A stretch of 64,000 nt of DNA from Massilia endophytica (lineage in GTDB: Bacteria > Pseudomonadota > Gammaproteobacteria > Burkholderiales > Burkholderiaceae_D): NCBI RefSeq assembly GCF_021165955.1, contig NZ_CP088952.1, positions 4,092,001 to 4,156,000 of the forward strand, given 5' to 3'. The notes beneath the pieces are model-generated. The model made no database searches. It was not told where the DNA came from and worked only from the letters and a program-made list of their open reading frames with translations. Positions 54,408 to 62,949 of the stretch are shown here, in pieces. How positions within the stretch are numbered: position 1 is the first letter of the stretch; the number at the start of each line of letters is the position of its first letter. Made by a program: the position numbers and the translations under genes.

Positions 54408-55868
54408 ATGAACACCACTTTGATCGTTTTCGTCGTGCTCTACCTGCTGGGCACCCTGGCCCTCGGCATGTGGGCGGGCACGCGGATCAAAAATACCAGC
54501 GACTTCGCCGTGGCAGGCCGCAGCCTGCCCCTGATCATGGTCATTACGACCACCTTCGCCACCTGGTTCGGCGCCGAAACCGTGATGGGCGTGCCCGCCA
54601 AGTTCGTGCAGGGCGGCCTGAATGCCGTGATCGAAGACCCCTTCGGCGCGGGCACCTGCCTGATCCTCGTCGGCCTCTTCTTCGCCTCCAAGCTGTACAA
54701 ACTCAACCTGCTCACCATCGGCGACTACTACCGCCAGCGCTACGGCAAGGGCATCGAAGTGTTCTGCTCCGTCGCCATCATCCTGAGCTACCTGGGCTGG
54801 GTGGCGGCCCAGATCACGGCCCTGGGCCTGGTGTTCTCCGTGCTGACCAACGGCGCCATGGCCCCGGCCACCGGCATGGTGATCGGCACCCTGGCGGTGC
54901 TGATCTATGTGGTGGTGGGCGGCTTCCTGGCCGTGGCCATCACGGACTTCATCCAGATGATCGTGCTGGTGGTGGGCATGACGGTGATTGCTTTCTTCGC
55001 CGCCGACCTGGCGGGCGGCGCAGGCAATGTGCTGAACATGGCGCAGAAGGCCGACCTGTGGCGCCTGCTGCCCGAGCCGAGCTTCACGGACATCGTCTTC
55101 TTCATCGGCGCGGCCATCACCATGATGTTCGGCAGCATTCCGCAGCAGGACGTGTTCCAGCGCGTGATGTCGGCCAAGAACGCACCCACCGCGCGCAACG
55201 GCGCCGTAATCGGCGGCGCCAGCTATATCCTCTTCGGCTTCGTGCCCATGTTCATCGTGGCCGCCGCGGTGGTGGTGATGGGCGACAGCGCCATGGATAT
55301 CGCCAAGAACGACTACCAGCGCCTGCTGCCCACTTTCGTGATGACGAAGATGCCGCTCGTGATGCAGATCCTCTTCTTCGGCGCCCTGCTCTCGGCCATC
55401 AAGAGCACTTCCTCCGCCACGCTGCTGGCGCCTTCCACCAGCTTCGTCGAGAACATCCTGAAGAACCTGCGCCCGCACATGAAGGACAAGGAGCAGCTGT
55501 TCGCCATGCGCGCCACCATCGTGATCTTCGCGGCGCTGGTGCTCGCCTATGCCATCGCCATGCAGGGCACCTCGATCTACGAACTGGTGTCGAGTGCCTA
55601 CCAGGTGACGCTGGTGGGGGCCTTTGTGCCGCTGGTGATGGGCCTGTACTGGAAGCGCGCCACGACGCAGGGCGCCATCGTCTCCATCGCAGCGGGCATC
55701 GCCGTGTGGATTCTTTTCTTCCCCCAGGTGTCCGACCTGGGAACGGCCTTCCCCGGCCAGCTTGCAGGCCTGCTGGCGGCTTTCGCGGGCATGTTCGCAG
55801 GTTCGCTGGCGCCGCAGGTGCTGAAGAACCGCCATGAGCCGCATCACGCGGCCGGCGCCCAGGCCTGA
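54408..55868 (+). CDS. sodium:solute symporter family transporter, probably polyamine-linked
   Basis: The 486-residue SSS protein has about 13 membrane segments. Family patterns include L-G-M-W-A-G-T-R-I, F-A-V-A-G-R-S-L-P and F-G-A-L-L-S-A-I-K-S-T-S-S-A-T-L. It is divergent from the aldehyde dehydrogenase and converges on the aminotransferase gene with one base between stop codons. The surrounding genes degrade polyamines, so uptake of a polyamine or a related amine/acid is plausible. The substrate cannot be read from sequence. Confidence 0.88.
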   Translation: MNTTLIVFVVLYLLGTLALGMWAGTRIKNTSDFAVAGRSLPLIMVITTTFATWFGAETVMGVPAKFVQGGLNAVIEDPFGAGTCLILVGLFFASKLYKLNLLTIGDYYRQRYGKGIEVFCSVAIILSYLGWVAAQITALGLVFSVLTNGAMAPATGMVIGTLAVLIYVVVGGFLAVAITDFIQMIVLVVGMTVIAFFAADLAGGAGNVLNMAQKADLWRLLPEPSFTDIVFFIGAAITMMFGSIPQQDVFQRVMSAKNAPTARNGAVIGGASYILFGFVPMFIVAAAVVVMGDSAMDIAKNDYQRLLPTFVMTKMPLVMQILFFGALLSAIKSTSSATLLAPSTSFVENILKNLRPHMKDKEQLFAMRATIVIFAALVLAYAIAMQGTSIYELVSSAYQVTLVGAFVPLVMGLYWKRATTQGAIVSIAAGIAVWILFFPQVSDLGTAFPGQLAGLLAAFAGMFAGSLAPQVLKNRHEPHHAAGAQA

Positions 55869-55869
55869 T

Positions 55870-57279
55870 TCAGCCCAGCCAGCCGCGCCGGGTGAGATCG
55901 TCGAGGGTGAGGTCCAGGCAGTAGCGGATCTTCTGCATCATCTCGTCGATCTGGGCGTGCGTCATGATGAGGGGCGGCGCAATGATCATGCGGTCGCCAA
56001 CGGCGCGCATGATCATGCCGTTCTCGAACATGTGGCCGCGGCAGATCATGCCTACAGCCAGCGTGGGATCGAAGCGCGCCTGGTGGTGTACGCGCGCCGC
56101 CTTGCGCCGCACCAGGTCCAGCCCCGCCACAAAGCCATGGCTCTCGGCCGAACCCACAAGCGGATGGGCCGCCAGGCTGGCAAAGCGCTGCTTCAGGTAA
56201 GGTCCCGTGTCGTGCGCCACGCGCTCCACCAGGCCTTCTTCTTCGATGATGCGGATGTTCTCCATCGCCGCCGCACAGGCCACCGGGTGGCCAGAATAAG
56301 TGAAGCCGTGATTGAAGTCGCCGCCCGCAACCAGTACCTGCGCGATGCGGTCGCTCACCAGAACGCCGCCCATGGGCACATAGCCTGACGTGACGCCCTT
56401 GGCGAAGGTGATGAGGTCAGGCCGCATGCCGAAGGCCTCGGAAGCGAACCAGCTGCCCAGGCGCCCGAAGCCTGTGATGACTTCGTCCGCGATCAGCAGC
56501 ACATCGTATTTGTCGCAGATGCGGCGTATCTCGGGCCAGTAGGTCGATGGCGGAATGATCACGCCGCCCGCGCCCTGTATCGGCTCGCCGATGAAGGCGG
56601 CCACCTTGTCCGGCCCCAGCTCCTTGATGCGTTCTTCCAGCCAGGAGGCGGCGACGATGCCGAATTCCTCCGGCGTCATGCCCTCGCCGTGCGCCGTGTA
56701 GCTGGGCTGCTCGATATGCACGATGCCGGGAATCGGCAGGCCGCCCTGCACGTGCATGCCGCTCATGCCCCCCAGCGATGCGCCCGCCATGGTGCTGCCG
56801 TGGTAGGCGTTCTGGCGGCTGATGACGACCTGGCGGCCGGGCTGGCCCATCAGGTCCCAGTAGCGGCGCACCATGCGCACATTGGTGTCGTTCGCTTCCG
56901 AGCCGGAGCCTGCATAGAACACATGGCTGAACCCTGGCGGCGCCAGCGAGGAAAGCTTCGCCGCCAGCTGCACCGCCGGGATATTGGTGGTGTTGAAGAA
57001 GCTGTTGTAGAAAGGCAGCGTGTCCATCTGCTTTGCCACCGCCTGCGTGATGCTGTTGCGGCCGTAGCCCACGTTCACGCACCACAGCCCGGACATCCCG
57101 TCCAGCATCTTCCGCCCTTCCGAATCCCACAGGTAGATGCCGTCGCCGCGCACCACGACGCGCGCGCCTTTTTCGGCCAGGGCCTTATGGTCGGTAAAGG
57201 GGTGGAGATAGTGCGCAGCGTCGAGCCGCTGCAGCGCCTGCGTGTCCGGCAGTTCCGGCGCCACGGGATTGGTGGTCAT
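55870..57279 (-). CDS. spuC: putrescine/polyamine:pyruvate aminotransferase (SpuC-like)
   Basis: The 469-residue class III PLP aminotransferase has Y-A-G-S-G-S-E-A-N-D-T for phosphate binding, L-L-I-A-D-E-V-I-T-G-F-G-R and the PLP Lys in T-F-A-K-G-V-T-S-G-Y. It resembles SpuC, which moves the amino group of putrescine or glutamylputrescine to pyruvate. It starts 12 bases after the puuA-like gene and is the last of three minus-strand genes. Confidence 0.88.
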   Translation of the reverse strand: MTTNPVAPELPDTQALQRLDAAHYLHPFTDHKALAEKGARVVVRGDGIYLWDSEGRKMLDGMSGLWCVNVGYGRNSITQAVAKQMDTLPFYNSFFNTTNIPAVQLAAKLSSLAPPGFSHVFYAGSGSEANDTNVRMVRRYWDLMGQPGRQVVISRQNAYHGSTMAGASLGGMSGMHVQGGLPIPGIVHIEQPSYTAHGEGMTPEEFGIVAASWLEERIKELGPDKVAAFIGEPIQGAGGVIIPPSTYWPEIRRICDKYDVLLIADEVITGFGRLGSWFASEAFGMRPDLITFAKGVTSGYVPMGGVLVSDRIAQVLVAGGDFNHGFTYSGHPVACAAAMENIRIIEEEGLVERVAHDTGPYLKQRFASLAAHPLVGSAESHGFVAGLDLVRRKAARVHHQARFDPTLAVGMICRGHMFENGMIMRAVGDRMIIAPPLIMTHAQIDEMMQKIRYCLDLTLDDLTRRGWLG

Positions 57280-57291
57280 GATGGACTCCTC

Positions 57292-58662
57292 TCATACGTG
57301 CAGCAGCAGATGCTCGCGTTCCCACGGGCTGATCACGGTCATGAATTCCTGGTGTTCCAGGTCCTTGATCGCGGCGTAAACGTCGATGAAGCGCTCGCCC
57401 AGCACGGTGCGCAGCTTTTCTTCCGCGCGCAGCGCTGCCAGTGCTTCAGGGAGTCCTTGCGGCAGCTCGTACTTCATATCATACGCGCTCCCGGTGGTAA
57501 TGGGTGTGGGTTCCAGCTGCTCCGTCATGCCGAGGTAGCCGCATGCGAGAGTCACGGCGAGGGCCAGGTAGGGATTGGCGTCCGATCCGATGATGCGGTT
57601 CTCCACGCGGCGGTCCTGCACACCCGATTCGGGCACGCGGAAGCCGACCGTGCGGTTGTCCACGCCCCACTGTATGTTGATGGGCGCGGCCGTGTGCTTC
57701 ACCAGGCGCCGGTAGGAGTTCACGTAGGGCGCCACGATGGCCAGAGCGGAAGGCATGTAGCGCTGCAGGCCGCCGATGTAATACTTGAAAGCTTGCGAAG
57801 GCGAGCCGTCCTCATTGCTGAAAATGTTCCAGCCGGTCTTCGAATCGGTCACGCTCTGGTGGATGTGCATTGCCGATCCGGGTTCGCCCGCCATGGGCTT
57901 GGCCATGAAGGTGGCGTACATGGAGTGCTTGAGCGCCGCCTCGCGCAGGGTGCGCTTGAAGAAGAACACCTTGTCCGCCAGGTCCAGCGGCTCGCCGTGC
58001 AGGAAGTTGATCTCCATCTGTCCGGCGCCGATTTCATGGATCAGGGTATCGACATCGAGGCCCATCATGTCGCAGTAGTCGTAAATATCCTCGAACAGCG
58101 GGTCGAATTCGTTCACCGCGTCGATGCTGTAGACCTGGCGCGAGGTTTCGGCACGGCCGCTGCGGCCGATGGGCGCCTTGAGCGGCAGGTCGGGGTCGGA
58201 GATCTTGTCCGTGAGGTAGAACTCCAGTTCCGGCGCCACCACGGGGTTCCAGCCCTTCTCCTCATACAGCTTGATGACCCGGCGCAGCACGGAGCGAGGC
58301 GCGAAATCGACCAGGCGGCCGTCGGCGAAGTAGCAGTCGTGGATCACCTGCGCCGTGGGGTCGGTGGCCCAGGGCACCATGGTGATGGTGGTGGGGTCGG
58401 CCTTCAGGATCATGTCGCGGTCCGTGGCCGAGATGGCACGGTCGTAGGCCGGATCGTCCGTGGGCGAATTGCCCGTCACGGTCATGCCCAGCACCGCTTC
58501 CGGGATGCGCATGCCGCGTTCCTCGGTGAATTTGGCGCGCGGCAGGATCTTGCCGCGCGCAACGCCGGTCAGGTCCGGCACCAGGCATTCGATCTCGGTG
58601 ACCCGTTTTGCATTGAGCCACTCATCCATATCGGTGTAGGTAAAGTTTTCTCGGATAGCCAT
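57292..58662 (-). CDS. puuA: gamma-glutamylpolyamine synthetase (PuuA/SpuB-like glutamine synthetase)
   Basis: The 456-residue glutamine-synthetase-fold protein has an acidic metal site in E-L-E-F-Y and I-H-E-I-G-A-G-Q-M-E-I-N-F, and M-H-I-H-Q-S and N-R-T-V-G-F-R-V-P. The Tyr adenylylation loop of true GlnA is absent. Context with PuuD, SpuC and an aldehyde dehydrogenase points to ATP-dependent gamma-glutamylation of putrescine. It lies 118 bases downstream of puuD. Confidence 0.9.
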   Translation of the reverse strand: MAIRENFTYTDMDEWLNAKRVTEIECLVPDLTGVARGKILPRAKFTEERGMRIPEAVLGMTVTGNSPTDDPAYDRAISATDRDMILKADPTTITMVPWATDPTAQVIHDCYFADGRLVDFAPRSVLRRVIKLYEEKGWNPVVAPELEFYLTDKISDPDLPLKAPIGRSGRAETSRQVYSIDAVNEFDPLFEDIYDYCDMMGLDVDTLIHEIGAGQMEINFLHGEPLDLADKVFFFKRTLREAALKHSMYATFMAKPMAGEPGSAMHIHQSVTDSKTGWNIFSNEDGSPSQAFKYYIGGLQRYMPSALAIVAPYVNSYRRLVKHTAAPINIQWGVDNRTVGFRVPESGVQDRRVENRIIGSDANPYLALAVTLACGYLGMTEQLEPTPITTGSAYDMKYELPQGLPEALAALRAEEKLRTVLGERFIDVYAAIKDLEHQEFMTVISPWEREHLLLHV

Positions 58663-58742
58663 TTCTCACTCCCATAAGTCCTTGTTCGCGCCGCGGAAGA
58701 ACTGCATGCGGCGCACTGATTGCACAGACTTGGCGAGAACAG

Positions 58743-58784
58743 CTACGGAATGCCGCCGGCCCAGGCTTCGTAGGTGAACATCAT
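58743..58784 (-). CDS. possible 13-residue coupled mini-ORF between puuD and puuA
   Basis: An ATG at 58784 overlaps the puuD stop (ATGA) and follows AAGGAG by five bases. It encodes MMFTYEAWAGGIP and ends in TAG. The F-T-Y-x-x-W pattern is reminiscent of F-T-Y-T-D-M-D-E-W at the PuuA N-terminus, so it may be a relic duplication or a coupling leader. It could equally be chance. Confidence 0.25.
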   Translation of the reverse strand: MMFTYEAWAGGIP

Positions 58785-59542
58785 GCACGCTCCTTGCTGT
58801 CGCAGTAGTCGCGGCACGCCTTGCCGAAAGCAAGGAACATCTTCATCGAATCCGGGTTTTCCGTGATATGCCACTCGGGATGCCACTGCACGGCCAGCGT
58901 GAAGCCGGACGCGGTACTGACGGTATAGGCCTCCACGAGGCCATCATCGGCTACGGCTTCCACCGTGATGCCGGGGGCGAGCTTGTCCACGCCCTGTCCA
59001 TGCAGCGAATTGACCATGATCTCGGCCGGGTTGCCCAGCATTTCCGCGAACTTGCCGCCTGGGGTCAAGAGCACGCGGTGCGCCGGGCCATACTGCACTT
59101 CCAGAGAGTCATCTTCCTTGTCGCGGTGATCCATCATGCCCGGCAGTTCCTGCACCGCCTGGTGCAGCGTGCCGCCCAGGGCCACGTTCATTTCCTGGAA
59201 GCCGCGGCAGATGCCCAGCACCGGCATGCCGCGCCCGATGGCGGCACGGATCAGCGGCAGGGTGGTGGCGTCGCGCGCGGCGTCGAGCGGCAAGGCCGGG
59301 TTATGGATGGCCTGGCCGTACAGGTCCGCATGCACATTGGATGCGGAGCCGGTGAGCATGACGCCATCCGCCACGGCGAGCACGGCCTCCAGGTCCGCGA
59401 GGTCGCCCAGCGCAGGCAGAATCAGAGGCATGCAGCGCGCGCCAAGAACGACGGCGTTGACATACTTGTTCTGCGCAGCGTGATTGGGGAACAGGCCAAT
59501 CTGCCGCGTACAAGCCGGGACGAGTACGATGGGTCGGCGCAT
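58781..59542 (-). CDS. puuD: gamma-glutamyl-gamma-aminobutyrate hydrolase (PuuD/SpuA-like)
   Basis: The 253-residue class I glutamine amidotransferase-like hydrolase has nucleophile Cys in G-I-C-R-G-F-Q-E-M-N and His/Glu in Q-W-H-P-E-W. It opens R-R-P-I-V-L-V-P-A-C-T. It releases GABA or another amine product from the gamma-glutamyl conjugate. First gene of the minus-strand set puuD-puuA-spuC, which matches the Pseudomonas spuABC order. Confidence 0.9.
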   Translation of the reverse strand: MRRPIVLVPACTRQIGLFPNHAAQNKYVNAVVLGARCMPLILPALGDLADLEAVLAVADGVMLTGSASNVHADLYGQAIHNPALPLDAARDATTLPLIRAAIGRGMPVLGICRGFQEMNVALGGTLHQAVQELPGMMDHRDKEDDSLEVQYGPAHRVLLTPGGKFAEMLGNPAEIMVNSLHGQGVDKLAPGITVEAVADDGLVEAYTVSTASGFTLAVQWHPEWHITENPDSMKMFLAFGKACRDYCDSKERA

Positions 59543-59650
59543 GACAGTTCAGCTCCGCGAAGAGCGCTTCGATGACTGATGACCTAATTTAGCACAATTC
59601 AACGATGCCATCCTTGCGCCTGCGCCAATCGGAATCCGTGGTTCCGCTTG

Positions 59651-59682
59651 TTTTGTGCGCCGCACAAAAACTGTGCTATACT
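59651..59682 (+). promoter_or_regulatory. promoter with overlapping operator-like dyad upstream of infA
   Basis: TTGTGC (59653-59658) and TATACT (59677-59682) are separated by 18 bases. The -35 box is part of a perfect 8-bp-arm dyad TTTTGTGC-GCC-GCACAAAA at 59651-59669, a shape typical of a repressor operator. The regulator is not identified. Confidence 0.65.
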
Positions 59683-59688
59683 CCGTTT

Positions 59689-59938
59689 GTGCCTGAGGTT
59701 TGACCTTCGGCACGCCCGCCACGGACCCTCGCACGACGCTTGTGTAATGCGACAGCGAGATCCGGTTCCGGCGGTTTGTAGTTCCGGATACATTGGCCCG
59801 GTTACACGACGGAGGCACTACGCAGATAGCATAGGCGCCCGCCGCGTGAGCACCATGCAGATAGCATGGGCAAGCGCTCCGGCCAAGGCATTGGTTACAC
59901 ATTTGAAACGAAGCCCGCAGTGACGCGGGCTTTTTTTT
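59689..59938 (+). ncRNA. candidate small RNA or long leader ahead of infA
   Basis: The region runs from just after the TATACT promoter to an intrinsic terminator and contains no gene. A hairpin with GTGCC / GGCAC arms (near 59690-59714), an ATCCGG / CCGGAT stem (near 59761-59791) and an exact 11-base direct repeat GCAGATAGCAT (59822-59832 and 59857-59867) are visible. The end lies 62 bases before the infA start, so it could be a free RNA of about 250 nt or an attenuated leader. I do not recognise an Rfam family. Confidence 0.55.
59913..59938 (+). terminator. intrinsic terminator before infA
   Basis: GCCCGC (59913-59918) and GCGGGC (59925-59930) form a perfect 6-bp stem with a six-base loop, followed directly by eight T (59931-59938). 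Confidence 0.92.
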
Positions 59939-59999
59939 CTTCAGCACCGCGCGCTTTGCGCTTCATCCTGTCCCGCCAGGGACGCTTCCGGAAATTGAA

Positions 60000-60263
60000 T
60001 TGGCCAAAGAAGAACTGATCGAAATGAACGGACAAGTGTCCGAAATCCTCCCCGATTCGCGCTTCCGCGTGGATCTCGAAAATGGCCACAAACTGATCGC
60101 CTACACGGCCGGCCGCATGAAGAAGAATCACATCCGCATTCTGGCTGGCGACAAGGTCACGCTGGAACTCTCGCCCTATGACCTGAGCAAGGGCCGCATC
60201 ATCTTCCGCCATATCGAAAAACGCGGGGCGCCAGCGCCGCAAGGCTTCCAGCGCCGCCGCTGA
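60000..60263 (+). CDS. infA: translation initiation factor IF-1 (extended form)
   Basis: The 87-residue OB-fold protein begins [18 protein letters not shown] and shows the IF-1 core [23 protein letters not shown] and Y-D-L-S-K-G-R-I. It is longer than the usual 72 residues by a basic, Pro/Gln-rich tail ([14 protein letters not shown]). The start is TTG at 60000 behind GGAAATT; an internal ATG at codon 9 would cut the conserved N-terminus. It stands alone, not in a ribosomal operon, so it is probably the second infA copy found in many betaproteobacteria. Confidence 0.92.
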   Translation: MAKEELIEMNGQVSEILPDSRFRVDLENGHKLIAYTAGRMKKNHIRILAGDKVTLELSPYDLSKGRIIFRHIEKRGAPAPQGFQRRR

Positions 60264-60264
60264 T

Positions 60265-62949
60265 TCAGGCCGCGCTGCTCGCGGTGGCGAGGAGCTGCCG
60301 CAGCTCCGGCACGCAGGAGCCGCAGTTGCCGCCCGCCTTCACGCAGGCCGTGACCTCCGCCGCCGTCTTCAGCCCGTGCTCGCGGATCGCCTCGCAGATG
60401 GTGTTGCGGCCTACGCCGAAGCAGGAGCACACCGTCGGTCCCGCATCGGCGCCCTGCTGCAGCGGGCGGCCCGCCAGCACGCCCGCGCGTTCGGCGTCGC
60501 CCAGCTTTTCGAGCGCGAACAGGCTGGCGAGCCAGGTGCGCGCGGGAAGGTCCGGCGTGCGGGAGACGAAGATGCACTGCTCCACGCGGTCGTCCACGAG
60601 GTGCACGGCGCGGTAGACGCCTGCGCCGCGGTCCGTGTATTCGAGCCAGTCCGCATCCGCGTCGTCCATGCCCAGCAGGCCACGCGCCCAGCCGCCGAAA
60701 TCGACGATCCTGTTGCGCCCTGCCAGTTCGTAGCGGGCGAATTCCTTGCCCTGCACTCTTGTCCAGTAGGCCACGCTGTCCAGGTCCAGGGCGCTGCGGC
60801 TGAGCACAAAGCCGTACCAGGCCACGGGGAAGCGGTCCACGCTCACGGGCGTGTGCTTGAATTCCGGCTCGCCCGATACGGGATCGACCGCGGGATTGAC
60901 GACGGCGCCCACGCGGCCGTCCGAAGCATTCTGCGCGTTCCAGTGGATGGGAATGAAGACGCTGCCACGCGCAATGCCCCCGCCATGCCTGACGCGCGCC
61001 ACCATGGAACCCCAGCGCGAGTTCACGCGCGCCAGTTCTCCTTCCTTGATACCGCAAAGCAGCGCGTCCTGCGGGTGCACGTCGACGAAGGATTCGGCCG
61101 TATGCTCTGCAAGCTTGGGCGCCTTGCCCGTGCGCGTCATGGTGTGCCACTGGTCGCGCACGCGGCCCGTGTTGAGCACCAACGGGTATTCGCTGTCCGT
61201 GCCGTTCACGGGTGCACGCGGTGCGGTGGGCACGAACTTCGCGCGCCCGCCCGGATGGGAGAAGCGGCCGTCCGCGAATACCCGGCCACGGGAACCGCGA
61301 ATGGCCGCGGGCCATTGCAGGGGTTTCATCGCGTCGTACCCGCTGCGGTCCATGCCTGCCAGCGCGCCGATGTCGAAGATGCGGGGAAGCTCCTGCGGCG
61401 TGTTGCGCCAGGCGCTGAGGCGCGCGTGCTCGTCGAAGACCTGCTCGGGGCCCGTGTAATCAAAGCCCTCGTAGCCCATGCGCTGGGCGAACTGCGCGAG
61501 GATCTGCCAGTCGGCGCGCGCCTCGCCCGGCGCGGGCAGGAAGGCGCGCTGGCGCGAGATGCGCCGTTCGGAATTGGTGACAGTGCCATCCTTCTCGCCC
61601 CAGCCCAGGGCAGGCAGCAGCACGTGGGCATAGCTGTTCGTATCCGTGTCCTGCATGATGTCCGAGGACACCACCAGCTCGCAGCGCTCCAGGGCGCGGC
61701 GCACCTGGTCGGCGTCCGGCAGGCTGACGACTGGGTTAGTGGCGATGACCCAGACCGCCTTGACCTTTCCCGCTTCGATGGCCTGGAACAAGTCCACGGC
61801 TTTCAGGCCAGGCTTCTCTGCTATGCGTGGCGAGTCCCAGAAGGTCTGCACGGCGGAACGATGCTCGGCCTTGTCCAGGTCCAGGTGCGCGGCCAGCATG
61901 TTGGCAAGGCCGCCCACTTCGCGGCCGCCCATCGCGTTGGGCTGGCCGGTCACCGAGAACGGCCCCATACCCGGCTTGCCGATGCGGCCGCCGATCAGGT
62001 GGCAGTTCAGGATGCTGTTCACCTTGTCGGTTCCCGCGGAGGACTGGTTCACGCCCTGCGAGAACACCGTGACGGTTTTCGCCGTGGCGGCGAAGGATTC
62101 ATAGAAGGCCGCCACGTCCGCCAGCGAAAGGCGGCATGCAGCAGCCACCGCTTCCGGAGTGATCGCCGCCGCTTCCAGCGTGGCCTGCAGGCCGTCCGTA
62201 TGCAGGGCGATGAAATCTTCGTCCATCGCGCCGATGCTGGCGAGATAGGTCAGCAGGCCGTTGAAAAGCCATACATCCGTGCCGGGCTTGATGGGCAGGT
62301 GCAGGTCGGCCAGCTCGCAGGTGGCCGTGTGGCGCGGATCTATCACCACCACCTTCAGCTCCGGCCGCATCTCCTTGGCGCGCGTGATGCGCTGGAACAG
62401 GATGGGGTGGCACCAGGCGAGGTTGGAACCTACCAGCACAATGAGATCGGCCAGTTCCAGGTCGTTGTAATCCACGGGCACCACGTCTTCGCCGAAAGCG
62501 CGCTTGTGCCCCGCCACGGCGGAGGACATGCAGAGGCGGGAGTTGGTGTCGATATTGGCGCTGCCGACATAGCCTTTCATCAGCTTGTTGGCAACGTAGT
62601 AGTCCTCGGTGAGCAGCTGGCCCGATACGTAGAGGGCCACGGCATCCGGCCCATGCTCGCCGATGATGGCGCGCCATTTGTCCGCGACGCGGCCCAGCGC
62701 ATCGTCCCAGCTTACCTGGCGCAGCACGCCGTTCTCGCGCACCTTGGGATGCAGCAGGCGGCCTTCCAGCGACAGGGTTTCGTTGAGGGCCGAGCCCTTC
62801 ACGCACAGCCTTCCGCCGTTGGCGGGGTGCTCGGGGTCGCCCACGATCTGCGCCGCGGCCGCTCCCTGCGGCGTGGCCTTCACGCCGCAGCCTACGCCGC
62901 AATAAGGGCAGGTGCTGCGGATGGGCAGGTGTTCCTGATTCAAGTTCAT
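60265..62949 (-). CDS. nasA: assimilatory nitrate reductase catalytic subunit
   Basis: The 894-residue bis-MGD enzyme has an N-terminal [4Fe-4S] site C-P-Y-C-G-V-G-C-G-V near residue 14, the molybdopterin-fold stretches (S-S-A-V-A-G-H-K-R-A-F-G-E-D and G-M-G-P-F-S-V-T-G-Q-P-N-A-M), and a C-terminal extra [2Fe-2S] BFD-like domain (V-C-S-C-F-G-V-G, then G-G-N-C-G-S-C). It reduces nitrate to nitrite in the cytoplasm. It overlaps the upstream reductase gene (ATGA) and converges on infA with one base between. Confidence 0.95.
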   Translation of the reverse strand: MNLNQEHLPIRSTCPYCGVGCGVKATPQGAAAAQIVGDPEHPANGGRLCVKGSALNETLSLEGRLLHPKVRENGVLRQVSWDDALGRVADKWRAIIGEHGPDAVALYVSGQLLTEDYYVANKLMKGYVGSANIDTNSRLCMSSAVAGHKRAFGEDVVPVDYNDLELADLIVLVGSNLAWCHPILFQRITRAKEMRPELKVVVIDPRHTATCELADLHLPIKPGTDVWLFNGLLTYLASIGAMDEDFIALHTDGLQATLEAAAITPEAVAAACRLSLADVAAFYESFAATAKTVTVFSQGVNQSSAGTDKVNSILNCHLIGGRIGKPGMGPFSVTGQPNAMGGREVGGLANMLAAHLDLDKAEHRSAVQTFWDSPRIAEKPGLKAVDLFQAIEAGKVKAVWVIATNPVVSLPDADQVRRALERCELVVSSDIMQDTDTNSYAHVLLPALGWGEKDGTVTNSERRISRQRAFLPAPGEARADWQILAQFAQRMGYEGFDYTGPEQVFDEHARLSAWRNTPQELPRIFDIGALAGMDRSGYDAMKPLQWPAAIRGSRGRVFADGRFSHPGGRAKFVPTAPRAPVNGTDSEYPLVLNTGRVRDQWHTMTRTGKAPKLAEHTAESFVDVHPQDALLCGIKEGELARVNSRWGSMVARVRHGGGIARGSVFIPIHWNAQNASDGRVGAVVNPAVDPVSGEPEFKHTPVSVDRFPVAWYGFVLSRSALDLDSVAYWTRVQGKEFARYELAGRNRIVDFGGWARGLLGMDDADADWLEYTDRGAGVYRAVHLVDDRVEQCIFVSRTPDLPARTWLASLFALEKLGDAERAGVLAGRPLQQGADAGPTVCSCFGVGRNTICEAIREHGLKTAAEVTACVKAGGNCGSCVPELRQLLATASSAA

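Larger units (their letters stand above)
59543..59999. other. 457-base gene-free interval between puuD and infA
   Basis: No convincing protein gene is present. It contains an inverted repeat TTTTGTGC-GCC-GCACAAAA (59651-59669) overlapping a promoter, a structured region with direct repeats, and an intrinsic terminator; each is listed separately. The divergent puuD promoter must lie at its left edge. Confidence 0.75.

Noticed and set aside
59689..59938. 6S RNA, tmRNA or RNase P RNA
   Set aside because: I could not find the long closing stem of 6S, the tRNA-like ends of tmRNA or the conserved RNase P core.
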